This document shows, one piece after another, positions 40,251 to 50,304 of a stretch of 64,000 nt of DNA (positions are counted from its first letter, which is position 1; every line of letters begins with the position of its first letter). Both the position numbers and the translations under genes were made by a program. Source of the DNA: Nageia nagi (taxonomy: Eukaryota; Pinophyta); the NCBI GenBank assembly GCA_050084985.1, contig JBITNC010000001.1, positions 198,400,001-198,464,000 on the forward strand, given 5' to 3'. The notes under the pieces are model-generated. The model was not told where the DNA came from. It ran no database searches and saw nothing but the letters and a program-made list of their open reading frames with translations.

Positions 40251-41400
40251 TGAGCTTTTTCATTCCATGTAAATGCCCCCTTCTTGCTCAAATATGTCAA
40301 AGGAGCTACCAATACTGAAAACCCTTTAATAAATCTTATATAATAGTTGCAAAGTCCAACAAATCCCCTTAATTGAGTTAGTGTGGTGGGTATAGGCCGA
40401 CTTTGTATTGTTGCAACTTCTTGTGAGTCCATTTGTACTCCCTTATGGTTGATTATGTGTCCCATATACAAAATATATGTCATACCAAATTCACATTTGG
40501 ATTTTTTAGCATAAAACTGTTGTTGTTTCAAAATGTTCAAAGCACAATCCAAGTGTTTAAGGTCTTCCTCCAATGAATTGTTGTAAATAAGTATGTCATC
40601 AAAGAATACAAGCGCAAAAACTCTTAAATGCTCTCTAAAAATATGATTCATAGTTGCTTGAAATGTGGCAGGAGCATTTGTCAAATCAAAAAGCATTACC
40701 AAAAATTCAAAATGACCAAAATGACACCTAAAAGTTGTCTTATGAACATCCTCATCTCTCATTCTGATATGATGGTAATTGGATCTCAAATCAATCTTAG
40801 AGAAATACATAGCTCCATGTAATTTGATGAGCTCATCCACCCTAGGAATTGGTTTTCTTATTAAGGACTCTATAATCTATACATATCCACAATGCACCAT
40901 CTTTCATTTTAACCAACACTATTGATGATGCAAATGGTCTAGTGCTTGGATAGATATGTCCCATATCTAAGAGTTTTTTTTAATTGTTTTCTCTATTTCA
41001 TCCTTGTATACTCTTGGATTCCTATAGGGAGTGATCATTACTGGTTTTGTTCCTGGTTCTAATTCACTAACATGCTGAAATCCTCTTTTGGGTGGTAAAC
41101 CTCTTGTTATATCCTCAAAAACCTTACTATGCTTATATAACACAATCTGAATTTCAGGATGATAAGAAACATGCCTACTAGATGAATATGGCATAACTTT
41201 AAACATGAAGATACAAGCAACGCAAATTATGTCATTTTTCTTGAAAATCCTCTCTATTCTATAAGCTAAAACTTGTTGAGGATAAGGATATTTCATACCT
41301 CTTAGCAGCACATCACGCCCGTTGAACTTGAATTTGAATTCAAGTGTCTTGTAATTTGTGTGAATTCCACCCAAAGAGTACATCCATTATACTCCTAAAA
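40232..41400 (-). pseudogene. Chromovirus 1 reverse transcriptase (broken)
   Basis: It reads, in order, LEPGTKPVMITPYRNPRVYK, then, past frame breaks, MDELIKLHGAMYFSKIDLRS, HIRMRDEDVHKTTFRCHFGH and NAPATFQATMNHIF. FVLVFFDD-type reading gives ALVFFDDILIYNN, the catalytic Asp pair intact. EFGMTYILYMGHIINHKGV and LRGFVGLCNYYIRFIKGFSV lead into the RNase H. The RT half at 40232-40840 is open for 202 residues, the longest frame in the window. Confidence 0.85.
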
Positions 41401-41893
41401 CTGCATGAGCAATTCCTCCCATAGGGTACATAAAAATCATCAATGACTTCATAATCACCAAAACTAACCTTCACTTGTTTGAATACATGGTCATGAACTG
41501 AAATTTACCCGTTAGCATTAGCCACTCTAAAACCTGAAAATTTTTCTGTTTTAAAGTTTTTCTTTTGCTACAAAGTCAACATTAATGAAATCGAAGATTG
41601 CTAATGAGCATAATCACTCATTTTCTATTATTCTTCCCTTGAATTTTATAGTCATATATTTGGACACACCTATTGTAGTGGCAATGGTGTTGCTGACATC
41701 ATCTTCTATGTCTTGGGATGGCTCTAAAAATGGTTGTTCCATCACAAACTCGACAAAATCAATTTGCACAAATTATGTTTTAGACTCTTGTTCATCATCA
41801 ATCAACTCACTAATTGAAATTTCCCTTTGCCTTGGCAACGATGACCCGGTTCCCATGGTTTTTTGCATTAAAAACATAGCCCTTTCTTCCTGA
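41401..41893 (-). pseudogene. Chromovirus 1 protease region (broken)
   Basis: After several shifts one can follow ISISELIDDEQESKT, IGVSKYMTIKFKGRI, then FRVANANG, HDHVFKQVKVSFGDYEVIDD and MDVLFGWNSHKL. This is the pattern around and after the gypsy protease in chromoviruses. The D-S-G active-site segment itself cannot be recognised. Gag and the 5' LTR of this element are missing to the right. Confidence 0.55.
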
Positions 41894-42320
41894 ATATAAT
41901 GTCCCCATTTTAACGGTGTTTTCCCCATTTCACCACTAATAAATGGGAACATTAGATTGTGAGTAATTTTCTTATTTTGGGTGTTATTTGGCCAATTATT
42001 GTAAGTTCCACTAAGAGACTAGTTAATTGTTCTAATTATGGAATGTTAGGCCCTTATTTAGTTCATTATGTATAGTTGAGCACCTTAATATGCCAATAAT
42101 ATTGTATTTATGATACCAAGGCCATTATCATTGTAAATGCAATATTAGTCTCCAATAATGAGGCGTTGCATATTTCTAGCATTGATGATTGTAATATTGG
42201 CATTAGATGGTCTTCTTGTTATTAATGCTCCCCTCTTCAAGGTAGAACAGCCTCCTAGTGTTGTGCCTACACAACACCCTTCACAAATTTGCATTTTCGA
42301 GGACCCTCATTGTACTGAAA
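41894..42320 (+). repeat. LTR fragment, inverted relative of the LTR at 24.1-24.5 kb
   Basis: It starts TATAATGTCCCCATTTTAA, close to the TGTAATGTCCC start of chromovirus LTRs. It aligns along its length with the reverse complement of 24120-24476 (shared ATTTCACC, AATAAAT, GTAAATGCAATATTAGTCTC, GTTGCATATTT, CCCCTCTTC). It is cut off on the right where the long LTR of the large gypsy element begins. Confidence 0.65.
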
Positions 42321-42861
42321 CGTAAAGGCATGAAAGAATTTTTTTTAAGAAAATGCATGCATTGTAGGCCTAACGAGGGAAAACATGACAAATTTGCATC
42401 TTCATGATAAACACAAGTCAAAATTCATTATTTAATTTGTGGCACACGTTTTAAGGGACATGCTTTTGCATGTGCCATGAAGCATGCACCCTCCTTTATC
42501 TTGCTCATTTCCAATCAAGTCTTACATTTTCAGCTTTAAACTGCATCATTCATGCCCATCTCACTTGGCATTTTTGTGAAAATTGCATCCCCTCCATTGC
42601 ATTCCATTAAAGAGGGCCATTTTGAAGGAAAAATTGCATTTTTGTGCCTAAGCACGTGCATGCACCCAAAACCCAAATAGGTGCACCTTGGGTAGATGAG
42701 GTCTTTCAACACTTAAAAAACTTTCAGGAAAACTATCAAAATGGCTTGAGCGCATGGTTTTTGGCACATGCTTTTGCATGTACCTGAAATGGTATGCCCT
42801 TGGTAGAAACAACATTTTCAGTACTTAGTCATTTTCGGAGAAAATTGGTGAAATCGGCTAA

Positions 42862-42909
42862 GCGCAAGGATTTGGGGACATGCTTTTGCATGCACCCAAA
42901 AAGTTGCGC
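42862..42909. repeat. Best copy of the LTR hairpin motif
   Basis: A 48-base dyad. Outer arms are GCGCAA (42862-42867) and TTGCGC (42904-42909). Middle arms are TTTGGG (42871-42876) and CCCAAA (42895-42900). Inner arms are CATGC (42879-42883) and GCATG (42888-42892), around a TTTT loop. Seventeen base pairs form with only small internal loops. Confidence 0.75.
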
Positions 42910-43036
42910 CTAGTTTCAGGAGTAAGTTTTGGCTAAGTGTTGATTTTGGACGTCTACTATGAAGGAGACAGGTGTGTTCACATTGGACCTTCACTTGCAC
43001 CAAACATTGCATGACACCTGCCCACTCCAACAAGTC

Positions 43037-43045
43037 TATAAAAGG
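43037..43045 (+). promoter_or_regulatory. TATA box in the 5' long repeat
   Basis: TATAAAAGG inside AAGTCTATAAAAGGAAGGTT, conserved in the 3' copy at 62376-62384. It is the most canonical TATA box in this repeat and a candidate for the LTR promoter. Confidence 0.5.
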
Positions 43046-43641
43046 AAGGTTAGCTCCAGCATTTAGTTAGTTTGGTCAAATTCGAAGCATTGTGCAGTGC
43101 TATGTCCAGAAAGCACATCCCCTAAATGATGTGCCCTATTCTAGATAATGATTTTCAAGGTCATTTTCATTAAATATCAATTTGTTGCATTGGAAAGTGC
43201 ACCAAGGGATTGTGCACATGGTTTTTAGAGCATGCTTAGGCACTCATCCGAAATGGTGCACCAACTTCTAGACATCCTAGCCCATGAGCATTTTTTTTTA
43301 CTAAGTATAGGATCTTGTGAAGAGTCCCAAGCGCATGTTTTCTGGCACATGCTTTTCCACTCCTCCAAATTGGTGCACCCAAAATCTTGGAGCATTTTCA
43401 AGTTAATTATTTCGAGGTGCCTGCTTGGGTAGGCACAAGGATTCTAGGACATGCTTTTGCACCCCTCCCAAAAGGTGCGACCAAGTTGCAAGAGCTTTTA
43501 GGTGTAATGAAAATTCGCTAAGTCCTTTTGTGCATCAAGTTGGTTGGCGCATGCAATCCGAGACATGCCTTCGCACATACTATAATCCATGCGCCCATCA
43601 TTCTGGCTCCGTCATTTGACCTCATCTCGAGCCAACCAAGA

Positions 43642-43684
43642 GGTGACACATGGCATGTTTGAACGCTATATATATCAAGTCACC
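43642..43684. promoter_or_regulatory. Conserved dyad around a TATATATAT box
   Basis: GGTGAC (43642-43647) and GTCACC (43679-43684) form perfect inverted arms flanking CTATATATATC. The same arrangement is kept in both units of the 3' copy (near 62980 and 63310). It could be an operator-like or promoter element. Confidence 0.45.
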
Positions 43685-44333
43685 CCTTGCATCATTTTAT
43701 CTCTTCATTTCATTTTGGACCAACTCTCCCAATTGCACCATTTCTGGAACATGCTTAAGAACTCATCTAAATTGGTGCGCCCAAGAGAAATAAGGATTTG
43801 AGAAGGTGCCTGTGCTGCCAGTAGCCATTTTTGAGAGGGTGAGCTGGATCTTAGGGTACTTTTTCTATAGTTCACTTTGCATCTTTTTGATAAAGCTTAC
43901 CCTAAATTGACCTATGCACATGCTATCTCACTAGTGCTCCAAGGGCTCATACGAAATGGTGTGCCCAAGTGCAGATCCAGGATTTTGGCTAAGTATACAT
44001 GATTATCAGGTGCATTCATTCTCTTTTCAGTTGTGCATGAAAATTTGACGCACATGCTTTGTGGAACATGAAAAAGCACATGCCCAAATCCTTGCACTGT
44101 AGCATGATGATCCATAATTTAAAAGATTAAATTTTAACTTTAATCCTTCCTGAGGATCAATTCACACTTAATTAAATTAAATGCTTACTACTTGAAGATT
44201 TAGAGAATTAGAAATGGAACCATGTGCAAAACCAAAGAAGAACAAAATTCACACCACATAGAGACAATACAATTACGTTGGTTCACCCGATGTGGGCTAC
44301 ATCCAACAACAAAAGCTCTCTTCAATCAGTGGG

Positions 44334-45178
44334 TGAAATGGTGTACAATGACCTCCACAATCTTTTAGCACCTCTTCTCACATTCACACAAACACCACAA
44401 CTTTGAAACACATAGAAAATTGCACTCCAACTCACCACAATTCTTCTCCTCGAAACATTTCCAAATTGCCTCCTTTTTATAAAAGAAAGATAGGCTCAAA
44501 TTTGGAGTGTTTCAAAAGTGTCGAAAAGAGGACAATGAGCTCTACAACATTATGTAATAAAATTAACAAAAAGAGCAACTTGAAAAATTACTTTTTTTTT
44601 ATTCTTTTTTTCCTTTTGTATTTTTTAATAAAAAAAATCCAAACTTAGAAATCACGTATCTTCCTCAAACTGAATCAGATTGTTGATCTCGAACAAGCGT
44701 CATGAAGTTGAAGAAGAACTGAACACAATGATCTAGAGCATGTTGAATATTAGGAGGATCCAACTTTTGGATCATATGAAGTGGTAATCTGGCCTTTCAA
44801 AGTAGAAAATTGTTGCCCTAAATTTGATTAAGTAATGTGTTTGCCCATCAAAGGAGTAGTCGAATGTTTTTCAAGCAATGAAAAAGCACGTGAGCTGAAA
44901 TTGTCTAAGCGTGGAAGAAGCTAGGAGTTGAAAGACTAAGAAGACAAGTGGCATACATGTAGTGTGCCATGCATAAACACTCCATGCAACTTTCTATAAG
45001 AGAGCAATCCCAGCTCAATTTTGCAAGACATTTTTGTAGCTTGGACCTGTATGTCTGGCCATTTTTTCTGCATTCTTTGAGACACATTCAATTTGGTGCT
45101 TGGTCATTCTTGGGGGATCCTCGACCAGAATTCCAATTTCTTTTTTTGTAGTTTCTACACAGTTTTCATATTTTAAAG
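44334..45178 (+). other. Region between the visible repeat and the unknown ORF
   Basis: There is no coding signal. A TATA-like TTTTTATAAAAGAAAG lies near 44475, about 700 bases before the ORF start, and a T-rich stretch at 44590-44630. Under the long-LTR model this is part of the LTR, with this TATA as a possible promoter for the ORF. Confidence 0.4.
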
Positions 45179-48100
45179 ATGACTTTTAAGGTGAGGCCTT
45201 CCCCATCTAAGACAAGAAAGATTCAGGGGCAACTTTTTGAAAGACATGTCACATATGATCAAATGGAAAGGATTTTGAGGGAAAGTCAAATAGAGTTCCA
45301 AGAAAGAGAAAAACTAGAGCTCCTTGAAGCCAAATTCAATGAGAGATTCGTCCTCGTTGGAGATACAAATTGAGAAAACATTGACACCATCCAGACCATA
45401 GCCTCCACTACCTCCATCAACAAGGACTTATTGAATGAAATTATCCCTTCTTGCGGGTTGTTTAATGCCACTATGATGCCTTTTGCAATTTCATTTTCTG
45501 AGTTGTGCTATGAAGTTTCTAAATGCTGCAAATAGGACAAAAGAGTTCTCTTGGACACCGAAGGAAACGTGATAATGGACTTCTCTCTGGAAGAGATTGA
45601 AGCCGCCTTTGGCTAGAGAAGATACAAGGATGATTATACATTGGTCAATTTAGAAGAATTCCATGATTCCACTGCCCGGCCTTGGGATTATATCAGAAGA
45701 TGGTTGTATGAAGACTACCAGAGTATCCAAAGCCAAAGATTGATTAGCGCTCGTAGGGAGGAATTCCTTCCCACAGTTGCTAAGTTGATCACTTTGTTGT
45801 CCAGAGTCACATGTCAGAAAAATGACTCTAAGTACAGGAAGAAGTTCATTGAATTCATCTCCATGATCAACTTAGGGAGAGCCATCCGATGGAGCAGGGT
45901 AATCAGTGATGCCTTGCACCACCAACTAGCCTACTTTGGCTCTTCCAAGAGGTTCTACATGAGCTCATATCTTGTGTACCTGGTGTTGCATGGCAAACTT
46001 AGATCAAGGGAGCTTGCAGATGAGAGATACCTATACATGAAAGGCATCCTAGTATGGCAAATCTATCCGAAGTGGTGGTATCATAATAAATTCAAGCATT
46101 TCTATGAAAGAAACAATCAGTGGGAGTACGCCATTTAAAAGGAAATTAAGGGAGAATCACTAGTCAAGAGGATCTCTGATGCTGTTTTTCAAGCCATCAA
46201 TGTGCACACAGACTTCCATCTGCAGTATACTGATCATACTTACATCAAGGTCTATGGCTCTAAAAAACAACCCCTACTCCTGCCCAGGTATGCCAATGAT
46301 AGAATGATTCTCATGGAATTTGCCAGACAATTATTATTTTTGAAGGAACGAGTGTGGAGAAAGGAGGACACAACCATTAACTTGCCCATTTCTATCGCAA
46401 GTTATGTTTGCCAAACTTGGGTTGAGGCTAATAATATGAAGAAGGAGCTGCAGCAGCACGTCTTCTTCAAGAAGATGGAAACAAGAAACTATGATCCCAG
46501 GGGTGTTATTGCCCATTTCTACAATACCGCATTCCAAAAACATGTTTACAAGTATAAGTCTTTGGGAAATGTGGAAAAGTATAGAAATGTATGAGATGAG
46601 GATGAGATAGCGAGGATAGATGCTCTTTTGAGTAGGAATAAGGCTCCCCTTTAGGTAGAAAAGGCACATCAGAGACTTAGAACTATGAAGGAAAGACCTA
46701 AAGAAGTCCCATTGAGGATCAAAACATCCCCTCCTACAAGCGCTGCATCTTTGCAAGCCAAGACATCCTTTTTTCCGATTGGGAAAAGACAAGGAGCATC
46801 AAGGGAGCACGCCTCAAGACCTAGTAAATGCAGTGTGATGGTTGATGTAGCAAGGAAAATCCAGCAGGTGGTGGTTGATCTTAGGGACGTTGGTTACCAT
46901 ACTATCCCCTTGAGTATGTTGGAGGAAGCTTGTGCCAATTATTCCCTTGTTGAAGAAATGCCATCTAGACCCACTCGTCCTCTTGGATGTGGAGAGAAAG
47001 TTCTCCCACTGCAACTAAGTTAAAGTTCTTCTGAACACTCCACTTCTTCTTCTGATGAGGAAAGTGATGAAGAATTTAACGATACTGAAGAAGGCTCAGA
47101 AGAAGAAACAAAGAGCTAGGAGAATGATAAAAAGAGTCGTGTTGAAAAAGAAGAAGAAGATGATGCAGATGATGTTGCTGATGAAGAGTATCTTGGACAA
47201 GAAAATGTAGCCATAAGTGCTTCTGCACCTGATGAGAAGGAGATTGAAACTCTCCCGGACGATGATGATGACCATATTGTAGACGTTGGGACTTATGATG
47301 AAGAAGTCTAGATTGTTGGAGTGAAGTAAGCCAAAGAGGTGGGTTCTTCCAAACCCTCTCCCACTGAACATAAAAGGAGGTCACCCTCATCCTCTCAGAT
47401 GCCCTCTGTGAAGAGCACTAGCAATGAGAGATCCCCTCAGCCACGCAAGAAAGGTTTATCAATAGGTGTTGATGGTGGAGATGAAGAAGATGTAGAGGAG
47501 ACCGAGGAATAGAAGAAGAAGAAAAAGCAAGATGAGCACCAAGGTAAGAAGGTTGCCCTTGTTCAAGCCACTCCAACCAAAGAAGTCAAGAAGATCAGTA
47601 AAAGCCAGGTGTTGGTGTAGAGGCTTCCTCCCAAGCCAACAACCGAAAATCTAGATCTTGACTTAGATGCCTACCTTAGAGCCTTGAGCATGAGTACAAC
47701 TCATGACGAAGAGATTGTTCAAGAATTGATATTTGAGGATGAAGAAGAGGAGCTCTCCGATGGTGAAAAAGTTAGAAGAGTAGACACTTTTGTCTCCACT
47801 ATAAGAAAGGAGATCTCCATCAGTCATTGTTACTCAAAGGAGAAACATCCCAAAAGACCTGAGGATTGTATGATTGAGACATTCAAGATGAATATCAAGC
47901 TAGGTCTAACATCCCAAGAACATTTTGTTACCCAAAATGCTGCTATCATGGAACAAGAAGGCTATGAAGCCAAGAAGGAAGTGAGAAGACTCAAGAAGGA
48001 ACTCACGACCAGTAGGAAAATCATCAAAGAGTTCCAAATTGTTAGCACCACCCCTATTGAGTTGAAGAAGCAAGCCTCATTCCATGTAGGATGGGAGTTA

Positions 48101-48760
48101 ATGAAGGACCAATTGAAGAAGGAGATGATGGAGACAATTGAGAAGTTATCTTCTCAAATATATAGCCTCATTGAAGAAGGTGTCAAGATCTAGAAACTGA
48201 AGTCCCAAATAATAGCCCTCCTCGAGAAGTTGGATGGTCATCTCCCAAACATCACCCATCTACAGCAACTCTTTCCTGTCAGACTTGAGAAGTTAGTTTA
48301 CAGCCACGAATTCTTGTATCAGCACGATTGGCTGAAGCATGCACTCGAGAAGTGTCATGTTGTTCTGAAAGTCATAATCCCTTTGAGAAAGGAGATAAAG
48401 GAGCAGATGAGCAGATATGTATACCATCTCAAGTTTCAAGGGGAAGACAACATGTGTAGGAAGGAAGCAGTATTGGCATAGGCTCAAAATATGATTCAGG
48501 AGCATATTTAGGTTGAGGACCTCCGTTTACTGAAGGTAGGGCATCCCATCTTCCATGAGAGGCAGATGGTCATCTGAAGATTTCAGATAGTAGCTACGTT
48601 CAAGAAAATTGGAGACTACTTCAGATAGAATGGCAGCATCATTGGCATGGTTTCCAGGGAAGTACGGAAGACCGTAGCATTCTTGGAGGAGACCATTGAG
48701 TCATACGATCTCACCAACAAGGAGTGGAACTTTGTTGGTACCAGATCAGATCTTGCCTAG
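45179..48760 (+). pseudogene. Unknown ~3.6 kb ORF of the large gypsy element (stops only)
   Basis: I do not recognise this protein by name. From an ATG at 45179 (MTFKVRPSPSKTRKIQGQLF) a single frame runs about 1,190 codons. It is interrupted only by some 17 in-frame stops, about two thirds TAG, with no frameshift detected. Residues ~150-330 look globular: TARPWDYIRRWLYEDYQSIQ, FIEFISMINLGRAIRWSRVI, then FYMSSYLVYLVLHGKL. Next come LLLPRYANDRMILMEFARQL, TTINLPISIASYVCQTWVEA and MFFKKMET-like MET-R-NYDPRG. An acidic linker (EEEDDADDVADEEY) follows. The last third is charged and helical (KKEVRRLKKELTTSRKIIKE). The globular part faintly recalls plant-transposon-associated domains found in other retroelements. 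It lies upstream of gag in the same strand, as ORF1 does in Ogre elements. The relative at 17045-20851 shows that it is a family. Confidence 0.65.
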
Positions 48761-50190
48761 ATTTGATCCACTCACAAATTGTCTTTGATTATATTTTCTT
48801 TGTTTAATGCATATTGACGGTGGTTGTTGTTAAGTTCAGACTTCATTTACTTGATTTGATTGGTGTAGAGATGAGCTTTTGCTCCCAACAGATCAAATCT
48901 GTTAGACTCATTAATGGCTCTAACTGGTGCAGGGATGAGGTTTTGCTCCCGTTGGTTCAGATTCCAAACATTTATTACATATATAATTTTCTTTTTCATA
49001 GATTAGATGTATTACGACTGTGGCATTTATATTTTGTTAGTCTTTTAAATGCCACTTGCAAAGTTTTTGTGAACAATCAGATTTTATATTGATATGTGTG
49101 TTGCATACGTCACACCATATCATATTTGATGCATTTAGGGCAACACTTCTAGTGGCCTATTTATACCCCATTCAGGCCATTTAGAAGAGGATTTTTGCAT
49201 TTGCAAAACTGGAGGATTTTGGATATGTGCCATTTCCGCATAATATTGATTACATATGAAGATTTTGCATATATGTGGTTTTGCATATGAAAGATTTCAA
49301 CATTCCATTGCATGAGAATTTGTTGCATAAGGGCTTCTTTGCATAGCGTGGTTGCATATTGTTACATCTTTGGTGCATTCTGAATATGATATTAAGGGCA
49401 CTGCAATCAAGTAAGTAATGTTTCTATTTATATTATTGAATATCATTGAGATTTTTGATTTCTTTCTGGAATGGTTCTATAAAGTAAATGTTATGAAGAC
49501 TATCATTTGTGGGATCATGCATCTTCTCCTATAAGATTTTCTTGCTGGTTTGGATAGTTTTTACTACTTAAGTGCATTCTCTTTCAAAATTGTGAGTTTT
49601 AAGAGAAGATGGTTGAATATTTTTTGAAGTGGTATAAATTATTCATTGTATGATTTGCACATAAGTGGATGTATTCTGGGGCGTATAGCTTATCTCTATT
49701 TCATTTAGTTAGATTCATGTATTCACATGTTGATCATTTCCCATCACCCCTTTCAATCTAGTCTTCCATCAAAGACCCTATAGCTTCCTGCTCTCGTCTT
49801 GTAGTAACTTGAGCCTTTTGCTATTTACTGCTCGACTTGATAAGTGAATACATTTTCTTAAAGAATCTGGAGATGACCTGCCAGGACACTGCATCACTGA
49901 TGATATCTTCATAAGTTCATTTTTCATATTCCTATGCATTTATCCTTGCATTTGTGATCTTTCTTCGCTTTCGTTCACATTTGCAATTTTTCTTCTTTGT
50001 GGAAACGAATCTCGATGTGTATTTCCCTTGTATATGGTTAACAACATGCATATCTGACCACTGTGCCCTAGTCCATATTCCATGTGAGCGCTTGGGGTAA
50101 CTAGTCCTTTTAGGCGAAAACAAGTAACGTTGTTTCCTCCAAGTCTCGTGCATGTTTTGGGTGAGGAAAGAAAAACATACCAACATAAGA
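48761..50190 (+). other. Non-coding stretch between the unknown ORF and gag
   Basis: There is no ORF I can support. A short two-copy repeat lies at about 48858-48965 (both contain GATGAG(C/G)TTTTGCTCCC). TTTGCATA-like words recur at 49195-49360. Under the long-LTR model this is the 3' part of the LTR, ending at about 50185 (ACCAACA). Confidence 0.4.
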
Positions 50191-50196
50191 CCGTTT

Positions 50197-50214
50197 TGGC
50201 GCTAGAAGGAGGGC
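50197..50214 (+). promoter_or_regulatory. Candidate primer-binding site of the large gypsy element
   Basis: TGGCGCTAGAAGGAGGGC, beginning with the TGG expected opposite a tRNA CCA end. It lies about 90 bases before the first gag codons, the usual spot. I cannot name the tRNA with certainty. If right, everything from 42391 to about 50190 is upstream of it and so belongs to the 5' LTR. Confidence 0.5.
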
Positions 50215-50304
50215 TCCATCGGGTTCCTTTCCCTTTCCTTTTTTATTTACTTTTTAACCTTTTATCTTATTTTTCTTTTTCTTTTTCTTTTTTTTTTTAA
50301 CAAA

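Larger units (their letters stand above)
42391..44333 (+). repeat. 5' terminal repeat of the large gypsy element (visible part)
   Basis: It aligns with 61768-64000 over the whole visible length: ACAAATTTGCATC at the start, GTTCACCCGATGTGGGCTAC near the end. The second copy runs off the window, so the right edge given here is only where the comparison ends. It carries TATA-like boxes (43037-43045, and TATATATAT at 43667), about ten copies of a hairpin-like motif built on CATGCTTTTGCA, and a dyad GGTGAC/GTCACC. It has no protein-coding frame. Confidence 0.8.

Noticed and set aside
40232-40840. Longest open frame (202 residues) as a live gene
   Set aside because: It is the RT domain of a broken chromovirus, with frame breaks on both sides.
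42391-44333. CRISPR-like array from the regularly recurring CATGCTTTTGCA motif
   Set aside because: Spacing is irregular, copies are diverged, and the whole segment is an LTR in a plant genome.
46334-47390. Minus-strand open frames of 66-152 residues
   Set aside because: Antisense shadows of the unknown plus-strand ORF.
45179-48760. TAG read as glutamine (altered genetic code) because most stops are TAG
   Set aside because: TAA and TGA stops also occur in the same frame and in the neighbouring elements, and CHG methylation decay explains the bias more simply.
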